From Algorimicrobium hallyeonense (GTDB lineage: Bacteria; Bacteroidota; Bacteroidia; Flavobacteriales; Flavobacteriaceae), in assembly GCF_042657385.1 (NCBI RefSeq), contig NZ_JBHSLA010000004.1, positions 1 to 64,000 of the forward strand: 64,000 bases of DNA. Direction: 5' to 3'. The notes below the pieces were generated by a model. That model was not told where the DNA came from. It searched no databases and saw nothing but the letters and a program-made list of their open reading frames with translations. Of the stretch, positions 7,292-19,900 are shown piece by piece; position 1 is the stretch's first letter, and the number at the start of each line of letters is the position of its first letter. The translations under genes and the position numbers were made by a program.

Positions 7292-9352
7292 CTAACTTTT
7301 TAATTTGTTTAAATAATACTCATATATAGCGAATTGCGCACGAACTATAGGTTCTTTCTTTTCTTTATACTGATTATTTTGCGTTTCGTTTAGAATCCGT
7401 GCTTTAACATTTGCACTCCAAAAAATACCGAAATTGTCTAATAATTCCTGCTTAATGTCTTCATCATAAATTGGACAACTAACCTCTACTCTATTTTCAA
7501 TATTTCTAGTCATTAAATCAGCCGATGAAATGTAGATTTGTGCATCATCATCAGGACCAAAAATATATAGTCTAGAATGCTCTAAAAACTTATCTACAAT
7601 GCTTATTACCTCTATGTTTTCACTCATATTTGGCACACCAGGAATTAAGCAACAAATACCACGAACAACCATTTGAATTTTAACACCTGCCCGACTGGCT
7701 TCATATAATTTATCCACCATTTTATAACTAGATAAACTATTCATTTTAAACCGAATTTGAGCTGGCTTTCCTAAAGATGCGTTGATAATCTGCCCATTAA
7801 TAAGTCGGAAAAATGCTTTTTCCGTGTAATGAGGGGACGTAATAATATGCTTATAGCGGTATATTTTATAATTAATTTCAAAGAAACTAAAGACTTTATT
7901 AATGTCCTTTAAAATTTTCTGATTGGCCGTAAATAAGGTGTAATCCGTATAAATTTTGGCGGTAGATTCATTAAAATTGCCTGTGCTAACAAATCCGTAG
8001 CGTTTAATTTTATGTTCTTCTTCACGCTCTATGACACACATTTTACTATGCACCTTTAAGCCTTGAACACCAAAAATTAAATGCACACCCTCATTTTGCA
8101 TTTGCTGGGCATAATCAATATTGGCTTGCTCATCAAAACGCGCTTGAATTTCAATGGAAACCGTTACTTTTTTACCGTTTTTGGCAGCATTGATTAAGGA
8201 ACTGGCTACGTGCGAAATTTGAGCTAATCGGTAAATAGTAATTTTAATAGTAGATACTTTAGGATCTAAAGCCGCTTCACGTAAAAACTTAACAATGTAT
8301 GAAAACGTGTGATATGGTGTGTGAATTAAAAAGTCTTTATGCGCTATGGATTTAAAAATACTTTCTTGAAAACTCAACCCTTTTACAGGTAATGCTTCAA
8401 TTTTGGAATACAGTAAATCCGTACGTCCTAAACTAGGGAAATCCATATAGTCCCGACGGTTGTGGTAACGACCACCTGGAATTTTACTATCTGTAGATTC
8501 AATATTCATTTTATCCATTAAATAGGATAAGGTAACTTGATCTATAGTTTTATCATAAACAAACCGGACGGGTTCTCCTATTTGACGATGTTTAACACTA
8601 TCTGATATTTTTTCAATAAAACTTTTACTTAAATCACTTTCCAAATCTAACTCTCCATCTCGTGTAATTTTTATCATGTGAGCCGAAATAACATCGTAGT
8701 CAAAAATATCGAAGATCTCATCCAAACAGTAACGCAATAAATCGTCTAGCATGATAATATAGTTTTTATCATCCTGTTTTGGTAAAACCACAAAACGATC
8801 CATAGATTTTGAAATTTCAATAAGTGCATATTGATTTTCATTATCTTTCATACTCAACTTAACAGCTAAATATGCCGCACTATCTTTTAGGTTTGGAAGT
8901 TCTACAGAATCACTTAAAATAATAGTCACCAAAGCAGGACTAACCTTTTGATGAAAGTAATTTTTTATAAATTCGTGTTGAGACGGTTGGATGGATTTTT
9001 CATTAATAATGAAAATATTTTCATCCTCTAGTTGCTTATGAATTTTACTTAAAATTTCTAAACTATCACTCTGTTGCTTAATAACTATTTGGGTGATAAT
9101 ATCTAATAACTCATTGGCTTTTATACCACCAAGTTCACTTTTACCCCCTTTTCCAGCTTCTACAATGCGTTTTACAGTAGCGTAACGTACTTTAAAGAAC
9201 TCGTCTAAATTATTAGAAAAAATACCTAAAAATCGGAGTCGTTCAATTAGCGGAACGGTTTTATCATCAGCTTCTTGTAACACCCGATCATTAAACTGTA
9301 GCCAGCTAACTTCTCTATTTATATAACGATTTTCTTGTACTTGTTTAGCCAT
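7292..9352 (-). CDS. ppk: Polyphosphate kinase 1
   Basis: Ppk1 makes polyphosphate from ATP. The 686-residue protein has the full family layout: N-terminal NREVSWLQFNDRVLQEA, head domain, and two phospholipase-D-like C-terminal domains. The autophosphorylated histidine is present in GLKVHSKMC, and the acid/base histidine is present in FLEHSRLY. The second conserved histidine of the E. coli enzyme, in YAHIGTGNFNE, is Phe here (YGFVSTGNFNE). The gene leads a two-gene operon with ppx. Confidence 0.95.
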   Translation of the reverse strand: MAKQVQENRYINREVSWLQFNDRVLQEADDKTVPLIERLRFLGIFSNNLDEFFKVRYATVKRIVEAGKGGKSELGGIKANELLDIITQIVIKQQSDSLEILSKIHKQLEDENIFIINEKSIQPSQHEFIKNYFHQKVSPALVTIILSDSVELPNLKDSAAYLAVKLSMKDNENQYALIEISKSMDRFVVLPKQDDKNYIIMLDDLLRYCLDEIFDIFDYDVISAHMIKITRDGELDLESDLSKSFIEKISDSVKHRQIGEPVRFVYDKTIDQVTLSYLMDKMNIESTDSKIPGGRYHNRRDYMDFPSLGRTDLLYSKIEALPVKGLSFQESIFKSIAHKDFLIHTPYHTFSYIVKFLREAALDPKVSTIKITIYRLAQISHVASSLINAAKNGKKVTVSIEIQARFDEQANIDYAQQMQNEGVHLIFGVQGLKVHSKMCVIEREEEHKIKRYGFVSTGNFNESTAKIYTDYTLFTANQKILKDINKVFSFFEINYKIYRYKHIITSPHYTEKAFFRLINGQIINASLGKPAQIRFKMNSLSSYKMVDKLYEASRAGVKIQMVVRGICCLIPGVPNMSENIEVISIVDKFLEHSRLYIFGPDDDAQIYISSADLMTRNIENRVEVSCPIYDEDIKQELLDNFGIFWSANVKARILNETQNNQYKEKKEPIVRAQFAIYEYYLNKLKS

Positions 9353-9373
9353 TAAAATTTTTTAGTTATGTTA

Positions 9374-9381
9374 CAAATATA
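9374..9381 (-). promoter_or_regulatory. Promoter -7 box of ppk-ppx
   Basis: On the minus strand this reads TATATTTG, matching TAnnTTTG, 21 bases before the ppk ATG at 9352. No clear -33 TTG is visible. Confidence 0.45.
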
Positions 9382-9445
9382 TTGTATTGTATGGAATTTT
9401 TGGGTATTAATAATTCGTTAAATTGTTAATTATAGGGTTTGAAAT

Positions 9446-9934
9446 TTATTGTCTTAAGTCCTTCGGAAAAATAATCCGACTGGTATCTCCAGAAGTTATT
9501 TTTTGCCAAGAATCACAATTAAAAATAATAGTTACCAAACCACATGTTGGTACATTTTCTATCCGTTCACTTCCAAATGCATTTACAAAATTGGTAATGG
9601 CATCATTATGTCCAAATACCATAAGACTATTTATTTCATCTGGACAATTTTTAATATGAAAGGTGAGGTATTCACCTGAAAAATCATATAACTCATGATT
9701 AAAATGGCAAATTTCTGAAGGTATATTTAAGGTTTTTATAAAAATTTCAGCAGTGCTTTGCGCTCTCACAGCATTACTAGACCATAATAAATCGGGACAA
9801 AAATTAGTGGTTTTTAAGTGGTTAGAAACGTTGTTAGCATCTGTTAACCCGCGCATTTTTAATGGTCGAAGATGATCTGGAAGATTAAGTTTCCAGGATG
9901 ATTTGGCGTGTCGTACTAATGTGAGAGTTTTCAT
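9446..9934 (-). CDS. sixA: SixA-like histidine phosphatase
   Basis: The 162-residue protein has the phosphoglycerate-mutase-like catalytic RHAKSSW at residues 8-14, the second arginine in SNAVRAQSTAEIF and the second histidine in VFGHNDAITNF. This is the compact architecture of SixA, which removes phosphate from phosphohistidine in signalling proteins. Another phosphatase of the branch is possible. It lies divergently upstream of the adhesin region and close to ppk, but it is probably transcribed on its own. Confidence 0.85.
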   Translation of the reverse strand: MKTLTLVRHAKSSWKLNLPDHLRPLKMRGLTDANNVSNHLKTTNFCPDLLWSSNAVRAQSTAEIFIKTLNIPSEICHFNHELYDFSGEYLTFHIKNCPDEINSLMVFGHNDAITNFVNAFGSERIENVPTCGLVTIIFNCDSWQKITSGDTSRIIFPKDLRQ

Positions 9935-10442
9935 ATATTATCGTTTAAAAGTAATTTTTATCGTTTAAGTGTTGCTTAAATCAGACAAATGACTTACATT
10001 GCACCAGAATTTAAAATTAAACGCTATTAATCAACCTAAAATTACATGAAAAGATTGACCTATATCCATCCAATATCCTAATTTTTTAGAACACAGCATT
10101 CGGTTATTCTCAAAAAGTACTGTCGATTAATTATATCTATTTATCGACTAAGTGTTTAGCGGAATCCTTTAATCGAATTTATAAGTGATTTAACATTTTT
10201 TTTTGATTGATTGATTTAATCGCATTTTATTTGTGATGTAAGCTATTAATCAAGATGATCCCAAATCAAACTAAAAAACTTAATCCATTCGCATGCAAGC
10301 ATGCTCTTCCCTCAATATTTTTTAGAACAATAAATGTATTGTTGAGCCCTAAAAAGGTTTAACTACTATTTATACGATTTAATTGAACTGATTTTATAGC
10401 TTTTGAAAACCAATAAGTTAAAGAATTAATATATCAATAATT
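9935..10442. other. AT-rich intergenic region upstream of the adhesin locus
   Basis: No gene was found in this 508-bp stretch between divergent genes. It contains several TCGATTA/TAATCGA-like words, two TTTTTTAGAACA copies (about 10084 and 10319) and a GCATGC-AA-GCATGC palindrome at 10291-10304. It probably carries the adhesin operon promoter and regulator sites, but no clean TAnnTTTG box is seen close to the first ATG. Confidence 0.4.
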
Positions 10443-10961
10443 ATGAAAAATAGAATGAACATGACGTTAACAACCGTAGTAATGGTGTGTGCGTTATTAG
10501 TTGTTTTCACAAGTAGCAGTTTTGCTCAAGAAAACCCTATCTATCAACTCCCTGATAATACGGACAGCCAAAGTATGTCTAGAACATCAACGCGAGTTAC
10601 AACGTATCCAGAAGATTTGCTCTATGATTTGGAACCTTCTGTTTATATTAAAAACAATCAGATAATTGAAGTTACTGAAGGCCAAAAGCCAAAAGTAGTA
10701 AAGCTAAAAGACACTAATTCATTCAACATATTAAGTTCAGACAATGACTTATTTAAGCGTGTTGAAATGATAACTATCAATATTAAATCGGCTTCAGATT
10801 TAATACGTCCTTTTAATGTAGATAACATTAGAGGTTTTGGTAGTCTAAAATATATTTACTTGAAATGTGAATCTTCAGTTACTGAAAGTCAAATACGAAA
10901 TTTCATCCAACAAGCGGATTCGGAAATTAGTATTTTCTACAAAATATTTAACCGTTCATAA
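10443..10961 (+). CDS. Small secreted protein upstream of the adhesin, unknown function
   Basis: The 172-residue protein has a signal peptide with a hydrophobic core (VVMVCALLVVFTSSSFAQ) and a mature part of about 140 residues without a motif I recognise. The C-terminal half (VEMITINIKSASDL, GSLKYIYLKCESS) has an alternating pattern. It ends 32 bp before the giant adhesin and is very likely cotranscribed with it. Its position suggests an accessory role in adhesin export or display, inferred from context only. Confidence 0.8.
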   Translation: MKNRMNMTLTTVVMVCALLVVFTSSSFAQENPIYQLPDNTDSQSMSRTSTRVTTYPEDLLYDLEPSVYIKNNQIIEVTEGQKPKVVKLKDTNSFNILSSDNDLFKRVEMITINIKSASDLIRPFNVDNIRGFGSLKYIYLKCESSVTESQIRNFIQQADSEISIFYKIFNRS

Positions 10962-10993
10962 ATTTGGTATTAGCTTAATTTAAAGTTACAAAA

Positions 10994-13900
10994 ATGGAAA
11001 ACTTATACACCTCAAAAACCAAGAACTATAAAACGCAAACTCAATTTGCGTTAGCTGTATTTATGCTATTGGCAGCTACTTTTTATAGTTATAGTCAAGT
11101 GCGCGTAAATTTTGAACCTCGAACGTCCATCTACACGCCATCCAAAACTATTTATAATGTAAAGGGAGATTTTACCATGATGGGTAACACCAACCTAACA
11201 TTAGCTACCTATGGTGATAACACCAATAACGGTGGAAATGATATGAAGTATGTGGATATTGACAACGACGTTAATACCTTGAATTCGTCATCGGCTACTT
11301 TACAATTTTCTCAAGAAAACAACGCTATTCCAGAATGCTCTAATGTGGTGTATGCAGGCTTATATTGGTCTGGCCGAGCTGGCTCAAGCAATACATTTAC
11401 CGTAACGAAGAGCGTGCCAAATGGTAATTTTATAACGCAAACTATTAATACAACCGATATAATTTATAGTAATGAAAGTATTGACAATACGGACTACTCA
11501 TTAAATATTTCTAGTTCTGGTGGTACTTACAGGTATACATTTACTACAACAGGATCCGGGAATAAGGTAGAGTTTATTTACAGAACTTCTGGAAATAATG
11601 AAACCCTACATGTTTCCGTAAATAATGGTCCAGAGTCTGCGGTGTCTACAAGTTCAATTAATGATGACAACGCTTATTTAAGCGCACCATACCAAGTATT
11701 TTCAGATTCAAATTATACGTTGGAGGTTACAAGATTAAGATTAAATTGGACAGATAGAGCTTATGTGAATGTTAATTACACTGAAACAATTCCTGCTTTA
11801 ACGACTATTACCAAAAATTATGACAAGCGTAAGGTTTCCATAAAAGGTCCAACAGCGGGAAGTTATACGCAATTAACAGCGAATGCAACCGATATTTATT
11901 ACCCAACAAGTTCAGATGACTACATGTATTCCGCCTATGCTGAAATTACAGATTATGTAAGAACTAATGGATTAGGAGAATATTTTGTTGCCGATTTAGC
12001 TTTGAGAGAAGGTGATCCTGACGGTACGGGTTACTATGGTGGCTGGGGAATGGTTGTAGTTTACGAAAACACAAAAATGAAATGGCGTGATGTGACCGTT
12101 TTTGACGGTCATGCTTATGTTGTTTCTGGTAACAATAATCAATACACTATTGGTGTAAATGGCTTTAACTCCACGCAAAATGGCGATGTTAATGTAAAGT
12201 TAGGTGTTATGGGTGGTGAAGGCGATGTTGGTTTTTCCGGTGATACATTCCAAATTGAAAATAGAAACTCAGGAACTTATACCTCATTAAGTCATTCTGG
12301 AAATAATACTAATAACTTTTTTAAATCTTCTATCAACACGGGAGGAAATCCTAGAAACCCACAATTATTGAATAACACTGGTGTTGATATTAGTATGTTT
12401 GATATTAATAATACGAACAATGCTATTATAAATAATAATCAAACCAGTACGTCATTTAAATACTTTACCAATGGCGATACATATTCCATATATAATGTAA
12501 CATTTGCGGTTGATGCCTATATTCCAGAATCTGAAGGAATACTATCTGCAAATTCAATTAATGGTGTAGCCGTTGGTAGTGGTAACTTAACAGTTCAACC
12601 GGGCGATACTATTGAGTATGGTGTTGAAATTAGAAACCGTGGAACAGAAGCTATTACTAATGGTCGCTTGGTTATTCCAATACCATTTACATCTTCTTTT
12701 GTACCAGGAAGTATCTCTTATAATGAATACAATCCTTTATTTCAGTCTTCACCTCCTTATTTTGATCCTAATGAAGGTGCTACAGGAGCTGTTGTTTGGG
12801 ATATGGCATTTATTCCATTAAACCCGTTGAACTTGGCCGAACTAATGGCTGATATTTCATTTGAAATTACATCAACAACAGACTGTTCTATTTTAGTTAA
12901 CAATAATTGTACACCAAAAATTGTAATAGTTGGTGGTAATATTTCAGGTACGGGTAATGTTTCGCAAACAAATTATTCATTGCCATTAATACAAGGTTAT
13001 CAAGAAGCTGGTGTATGTCAAGGGGAACCTAATACTGCTCCTATTGAAATTGATATCGATTCGGAACAATATATTTTAGATAATTGTACAGGTGTATCGG
13101 TTCAACGAGATTTCTTTTATTGTAGTTTTGAAGGTAATACAATTCCTGTTTCTGAAGTGTCTGGAAACTTTCCTCCAGGAACACAGTATTACGATTCATT
13201 TCCTATTACACCATCTACAATACAGTACAATCAGAATAACCCATTCCCAGCCACAATAGGTGTATCTACTTATTACGCTATCCCTCCAGGTCAAGGCGGT
13301 TGTAATTATATTTTTACCATTGAAGTGAATGATATTTTAACAACACCAACAACTAGTAATGTAACCTATTGTTTAGGAGAAACCGCTTTACCATTAACGG
13401 CTACAACTTCTGAATCTAATTACATATTATTATATTATACTAATAATAACCCGGCTACGCCTGGTCAAGTGTCTATAACACCATCTACAAGTACTGCTGG
13501 TGTTTTCACATATTATGTATCTGAAGGACCAAGTAATTCCTGTACAGGAGAACGTACACCAATTACGGTCACAGTACTTGATCCTATTACAATAACGTTA
13601 GATAGTGTAACAAATACAGGATGCTCTGGAAATGATGTTGGAGCAATTAATATTTCTGTATCTGGTGGAACTGGAAATTATACCTACACTTGGGATGATG
13701 CTTCAAATTCAAGCACACAGGATCTCAATGGACTACCTGCTGGAACATATACTGTAACAGTAAATGATGTCGATGCTAATTGTTCTGCTACTGATAGTTT
13801 TGAAATTATTGTTGAAGATACAGCTCCACCTACAATTACAGCCCCAACCGATGTAAGTTTAGAAGGTTGTGCGGCTGAAGATATTACAAATGGAGGTTTA

Positions 13901-16900
13901 ACAGCTTTGGCTTTTTCTGAAACCGAGGTTACTATAACTGAAGCTGAATATTTAGCAGAAGGTGGTACTTTTTTAGAAGATAATGTGGCTAGTATTACAT
14001 ATCAAGATATTGCAACAGGCTCATGCCCTATTACAATAAAAAGAAATTTTACAATCACAGACAATTGTGAGCAATCGGCAGCGGCAATTCAAACCTTTAC
14101 TATTACCTCACCTGCCGTTGTAGTGAATACACCTGATAATGCTACAGCTGATGCTTGCGATTATGCAAGTCAAGCGGAAGTTGATACGGCTTTCAATACC
14201 TGGTTAAGCGGTTTTACCGTTTCTGGTGGCTGTAATGCAATTGGTGATTACGGAACGCCTACGGCTCCACTTTTATGTGAAGGTGGGACTACAACAGTAA
14301 CATATACAATTACGGATCTTTGTAATCCGTCTACTATTGAGAGAACATTCTCTATCACAGCGCCTGAAGCCGTTGTAGTGAATACACCTGATAATGCTAC
14401 AGCTGATGCTTGCGATTATGCAAGTCAAGCGGAAGTTGATACAGCCTTCAATACCTGGTTAAACGGTTTTACCGTTTCTGGTGGCTGTAATGCAACTGGT
14501 GATTACGGAACGCCTACGGCTCCACTTTTATGTGAAGGTGGTACTACAACAGTAACATATACCATTTCAGATCTTTGTAATCCGTCTACTATTGAGAGAA
14601 CATTCTCTATCACAGCACCTGAAGCCGTTGTAGTGAATACACCTGATAATGCTACAGCTGATGCTTGCGATTATGCAAGTCAAGCGGAAGTTGATACAGC
14701 TTTCAATACCTGGTTAAACGGTTTTACCGTTTCTGGTGGCTGTAATGCAACTGGTGATTACGGAACGCCTACGGCTCCACTTTTATGTGAAGGTGGTACT
14801 ACAACAGTAACATATATCATTTCGGATCTTTGTAATCCGTCTACTATTGAGAGAACATTCTCTATCACAGCGCCTGATGCCGTTGTAATGAATACACCTG
14901 ATAATGCTACAGCTGATGCTTGCGATTATGCCAGTCAAGCGGAAGTTGATACGGCTTTCAATACCTGGTTAAACGGTTTTACCGTTTCTGGTGGCTGTAA
15001 TGCAACTGGTGATTACGGAACGCCTACGGCTCCACTTTTATGTGAAGGTGGGACTACAACAGTAACATATACAATTACGGATCTTTGTAATCCGTCTACT
15101 ATTGAGAGAACATTCTCTATCACAGCGCCTGATGCCGTTGTAGTGAATACACCTGATAATGCAACCGCTGATGCTTGCATTTATGCAACTCAAGCGGAAG
15201 TTGATGCTGCTTTCAATACCTGGTTAAACGGTTTTAGTGTCTCTGGTGGTTGTAATGCAACTGGCGATTACGGAACGCCTACGGCTCCTCTTTTATGTGA
15301 AGGTGGTACTACAACAGTAACTTATACTGTTACAGATGTGTGTAATACATCGTCTGTAGAAAGAACATTCTCTATCACAGCGCCTGAAGCCGTTGTAGTG
15401 AATACACCTGATAATGCTACAGCTGATGCTTGCGATTATGCAAGTCAAGCGGAAGTTGATACAGCTTTCAATACCTGGTTAAACGGATTTACCGTTTCTG
15501 GTGGCTGTAATGCAACTGGTGATTACGGAACGCCTACGGCTCCACTTTTATGTGAAGGTGGTACTACAACAGTAACATATACCATTTCGGATCTTTGTAA
15601 TCCGTCGACAGTAGAAAGAACATTCTCTATCACAGCGCCTGAAGCCGTTGTAGTGAATACACCTGATAATGCTACAGCTGATGCTTGCGATTATGCAAGT
15701 CAAGCGGAAGTTGATACAGCCTTCAATACCTGGTTAAACGGTTTTACCGTTTCTGGTGGCTGTAATGCAACTGGTGATTACGGAACGCCTACGGCTCCAC
15801 TTTTATGTGAAGGTGGTACTACAACAGTAACATATACAATTACGGATCTTTGTAATCCGTCTACTATTGAGAGAACATTCTCTATCACAGCGCCTGAAGC
15901 CGTTGTAGTGAATACACCTGATAATGCTACAGCTGATGCTTGCGATTATGCAAGTCAAGCGGAAGTTGATGCTGCTTTCAATACGTGGTTAAACGGTTTT
16001 AGTGTCTCTGGTGGTTGTAATGCAACTGGTGATTACGGAACGCCTACGGCTCCACTTTTATGTGAAGGTGGTACTACAACAGTAACATATACCATTTCGG
16101 ATCTTTGTAATCCGTCTACTATTGAGAGAACATTCTCTATTACAGCACCTGAAGCTTTAGTTATTACAAATGCTGCTACAAATATTGATATTGAATGTGA
16201 TGGTACTGGAAACAATGGCGCGATTCAAGAATGGTTAGATAATCATGGTTATGCAACAGTTTCAGATAATTGCTCGGAAGTAACGTGGACAAATAATTAT
16301 GGTGGTGTTAGCTCTGATTGTGCTAACCCAATTGAAGTAACTTTCACAGCTACTGATGCCTGTGGAAACTTTGTTACTACTACGGCTTCTTATTCAATTA
16401 TTGATACTGTTAATCCAGTAATTACCGTTGAGGCATCGCCACTAACAGTTGAGTGTGATGGTAATGGGAATACTGCTGATTTAACGGATTGGTTAGAAAG
16501 GAATGGTGGTGCTTCGGCAACAGATGATTGTTCTGCTATTTCTTGGTCTCACAACTATACAGGTCTATCAGATGATTGCGGAGCAACAGGGTCTGCTTCT
16601 GTAACTTTTACGGCCACAGATGCTTGTGGAAATACAAGCACGACAATGGCTATCTTTACTATTGAGGATACCACGGCTCCTGTATTAGATGCAGCTCCTG
16701 CTGATATTACTGTAGAATGTGATGCTGTTCCTACAGCGTCTGCTACCGATTTAGCGGCAACGGATAATTGTGATGCTGACATTATAGTAACCTATTTAGA
16801 AGAAAGAGCGAATGGTAATTGCGACTCTAACTATACATTAACGAGAACTTGGACGGCTACTGATAGTTGTGGGAACACCGCTTCAGAGGTACAAGTTATT

Positions 16901-19900
16901 ACGGTTCAAGATACTACGGCTCCTGTATTAGATGCAGCTCCTGCTGATATTACTGTAGAATGTGATGCTGTTCCTACAGCGTCTGCTACCGATTTAGCGG
17001 CAACGGATAATTGTGATGCTGACATTATAGTAACCTATTTAGAAGNNNNNNNNNNNNNNNNNNNNNNNNNNNNNNNNNNNNNNNNNNNNNNNNNNNNNNN
17101 NNNNNNNNNNNNNNNNNNNNNNNNNNNNNNNNNNNNNNNNNNACGGTTCAAGATACTACGGCTCCTGTATTAGATGCAGCTCCTGCTGATATTACTGTAG
17201 AATGTGATGCTGTTCCTACAGCGTCTGCTACCGATTTAGCGGCAACGGATAATTGTGATGCTGACATTACAGTAACCTATTTAGAAGAAAGAGCGAATGG
17301 TAATTGCGACTCTAATTACACATTAACGAGAACTTGGACGGCTACTGATAGTTGTGGGAACACCGCTTCAGAGGTACAAGTTATTACGGTTCAAGATACT
17401 ACTGCTCCTGTATTAGATGCAGCTCCTGCTGATATTACTGTAGAATGTGATGCTGTTCCTACAGCGTCTGCTACCGATTTAGCGGCAACGGATAATTGTG
17501 ATGCTGACATTACAGTAACCTATTTAGAAGAAAGAGCGAATGGTAATTGCGACTCTAATTACACATTAACGAGAACTTGGACGGCTACTGATAGTTGTGG
17601 GAACACCGCTTCAGAGGTACAAGTTATTACGGTTCAAGATACTACTGCTCCTGTATTAGATGCAGCTCCTGCTGATATTACTGTAGAATGTGATGCTGTT
17701 CCTACAGCGTCTGCTACCGATTTATCGGCAACGGATAATTGTGATGCTGACATTACAGTAACTTATTTAGAAGAAAGAGCGAATGGTAATTGCGACTCTA
17801 ACTATACATTAACGAGAACTTGGACGGCTACTGATAGTTGTGGGAACACCGCTTCAGAGGTACAAATTATTACGGTTCAAGATACCACGGCTCCTATATT
17901 AGATGCAGCTCCTGCTGATATTACAGTAGAATGTGATGCTGTTCCTACAGCGTCTGCTACCGATTTATCGGCAGCGGATAATTGTGATGCTGACCTTACA
18001 GTAACCTATTTAGAGGTAAGAGCGAATGGTAATTGCGACTCTAACTATACATTAACGAGAACTTGGACGGCTACTGATAGTTGTGGGAACACCGCTTCAG
18101 AGGTACAAGTTATTACGGTTCAAGATACTACCAGCCCAATAATAAGTGTTGAAGCTTCTGATATATCCATCGAATGTGATGGTACTGGAAATAATGGCGC
18201 GATTCAAAATTGGTTAGATAATAATGGCTTTGCTGCGGTTTCAGATAATTGCTCTGAAATTACGTGGACAAATAATTATGGAGGTGCTAGCTCTGATTGT
18301 GCTAATCCAATTGAAGTAACTTTCACAGCAACTGATGCTTGCGGAAACTTTGTTACGACTACGGCTTCTTATTCAATTATTGATACGGTTAATCCTACCA
18401 TTGAAATTGAAGCAAGTGATTTAACCGTGGAGTGTGATGGATTAGGCAATTTAACTGAATTACAATCATGGTTAGATAATAATGGAGGTGCTACTGCAAC
18501 GGATGATTGTAGCGCTATAGTTTGGGACCATGATTACAAAGGCGTTTTAATTCCTGGTTGTGGCCTAACTGGTTCTGCTATCGTAAACTTTAAAGCAACA
18601 GATGCTTGTGGTAACGAAAGCTTCACTACAGCAACCTTTACCATTATTGATACTGTTGCGCCTGTTGCTCCTGCTGCTCCTGCGGATATAACAGCACAAT
18701 GTATTACAGAGTTACCAGAAGCTATGGACTTAACAGCGACAGATAACTGTGCTGGTGATATTGTGGCTTCACCTGTAGATACAACAGATGATTCGGATCC
18801 TTGTAACGTTATTGTGACGCGTACTTGGACTTTTACAGATGCTTGTAATAATACATCGTCGGTGTCGCAAACCATAACAGTAGTCGATTCAACAGCTCCT
18901 GTTGCTCCTGCTGCTCCTGCGGATATAACTGCACAATGTATTACAGAGTTACCAGAGGCTATGGACTTAACAGCGACAGATAACTGTGCTGGTGATATTG
19001 TGGCTTCGCCAGTAGATACAACAGATGATTCGGATCCTTGTAACGTTATTGTGACGCGTACTTGGACGTTTACGGATAACTGTAATAATACATCGTCGGT
19101 GTCGCAAACCATAACAGTAGCCGATACTATTGCGCCTGTTGCTCCTGCTGCACCTGCGGATATAACGGCACAATGTATTACAGAGTTACCAGAGGCTATG
19201 GACTTAACAGCGACAGATAACTGTGCTGGTGATATTGTGGCTTCGCCGGTAGATACAACAGATGATTCGGATCCTTGTAACGTTATTGTGACGCGTACTT
19301 GGACTTTTACAGATGCTTGTAATAATACATCGTCGGTGTCGCAAACCATAACAGTAGCCGATACAACAGCTCCTGTTGCNNNNNNNNNNNNNNNNNNNNN
19401 NNNNNNNNNNNNNNNNNNNNNNNNNNNNNNNNNNNNNNNNNNNNNNNNNNNNNNNNNNNNNNNNNNNNNNNNNNTCGGATCCTTGTAACGTTATTGTGAC
19501 GCGTACTTGGACTTTTACAGATGCTTGTAATAATACATCGTCGGTGTCGCAAACCATAACAGTAGCCGATACAACAGCTCCTGTTGCTCCTGCTGCTCCT
19601 GCCGATATAACTGCACAATGTATTACAGAATTACCAGAGGCTATGGACTTAACAGCTACAGATAACTGTGCTGGTGATATTGTGGCTTCGCCGGTAGATA
19701 CAACAGATGATTCGGATCCTTGTAACGTTATTGTGACGCGTACTTGGACATTTACAGATAACTGTAATAATTCATCGTCGGTGTCGCAAACCATAACAGT
19801 AGCCGATACAACAGCTCCTGTTGCTACAAATGATTTATCTGACATATTTGTTAATTGTGCAGATATACCAGATGCTCCTACTCTAATCTTTGACGATTGT

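Noticed and set aside
14114..16153. A direct-repeat array resembling a CRISPR-like pattern
   Set aside because: The period is 255 bp, an exact multiple of 3, and the repeats encode protein. There are no unique spacers.
17143..17173. A true stop in the adhesin after the first gap
   Set aside because: The stop appears only because the N-run has a length of 97. In the correct phase the repeat frame continues.
18534..19349. A 271-residue minus-strand frame opposite the 79-residue repeats
   Set aside because: It is the antisense of tandem repeats and mirrors their period. The plus strand holds a convincing adhesin.
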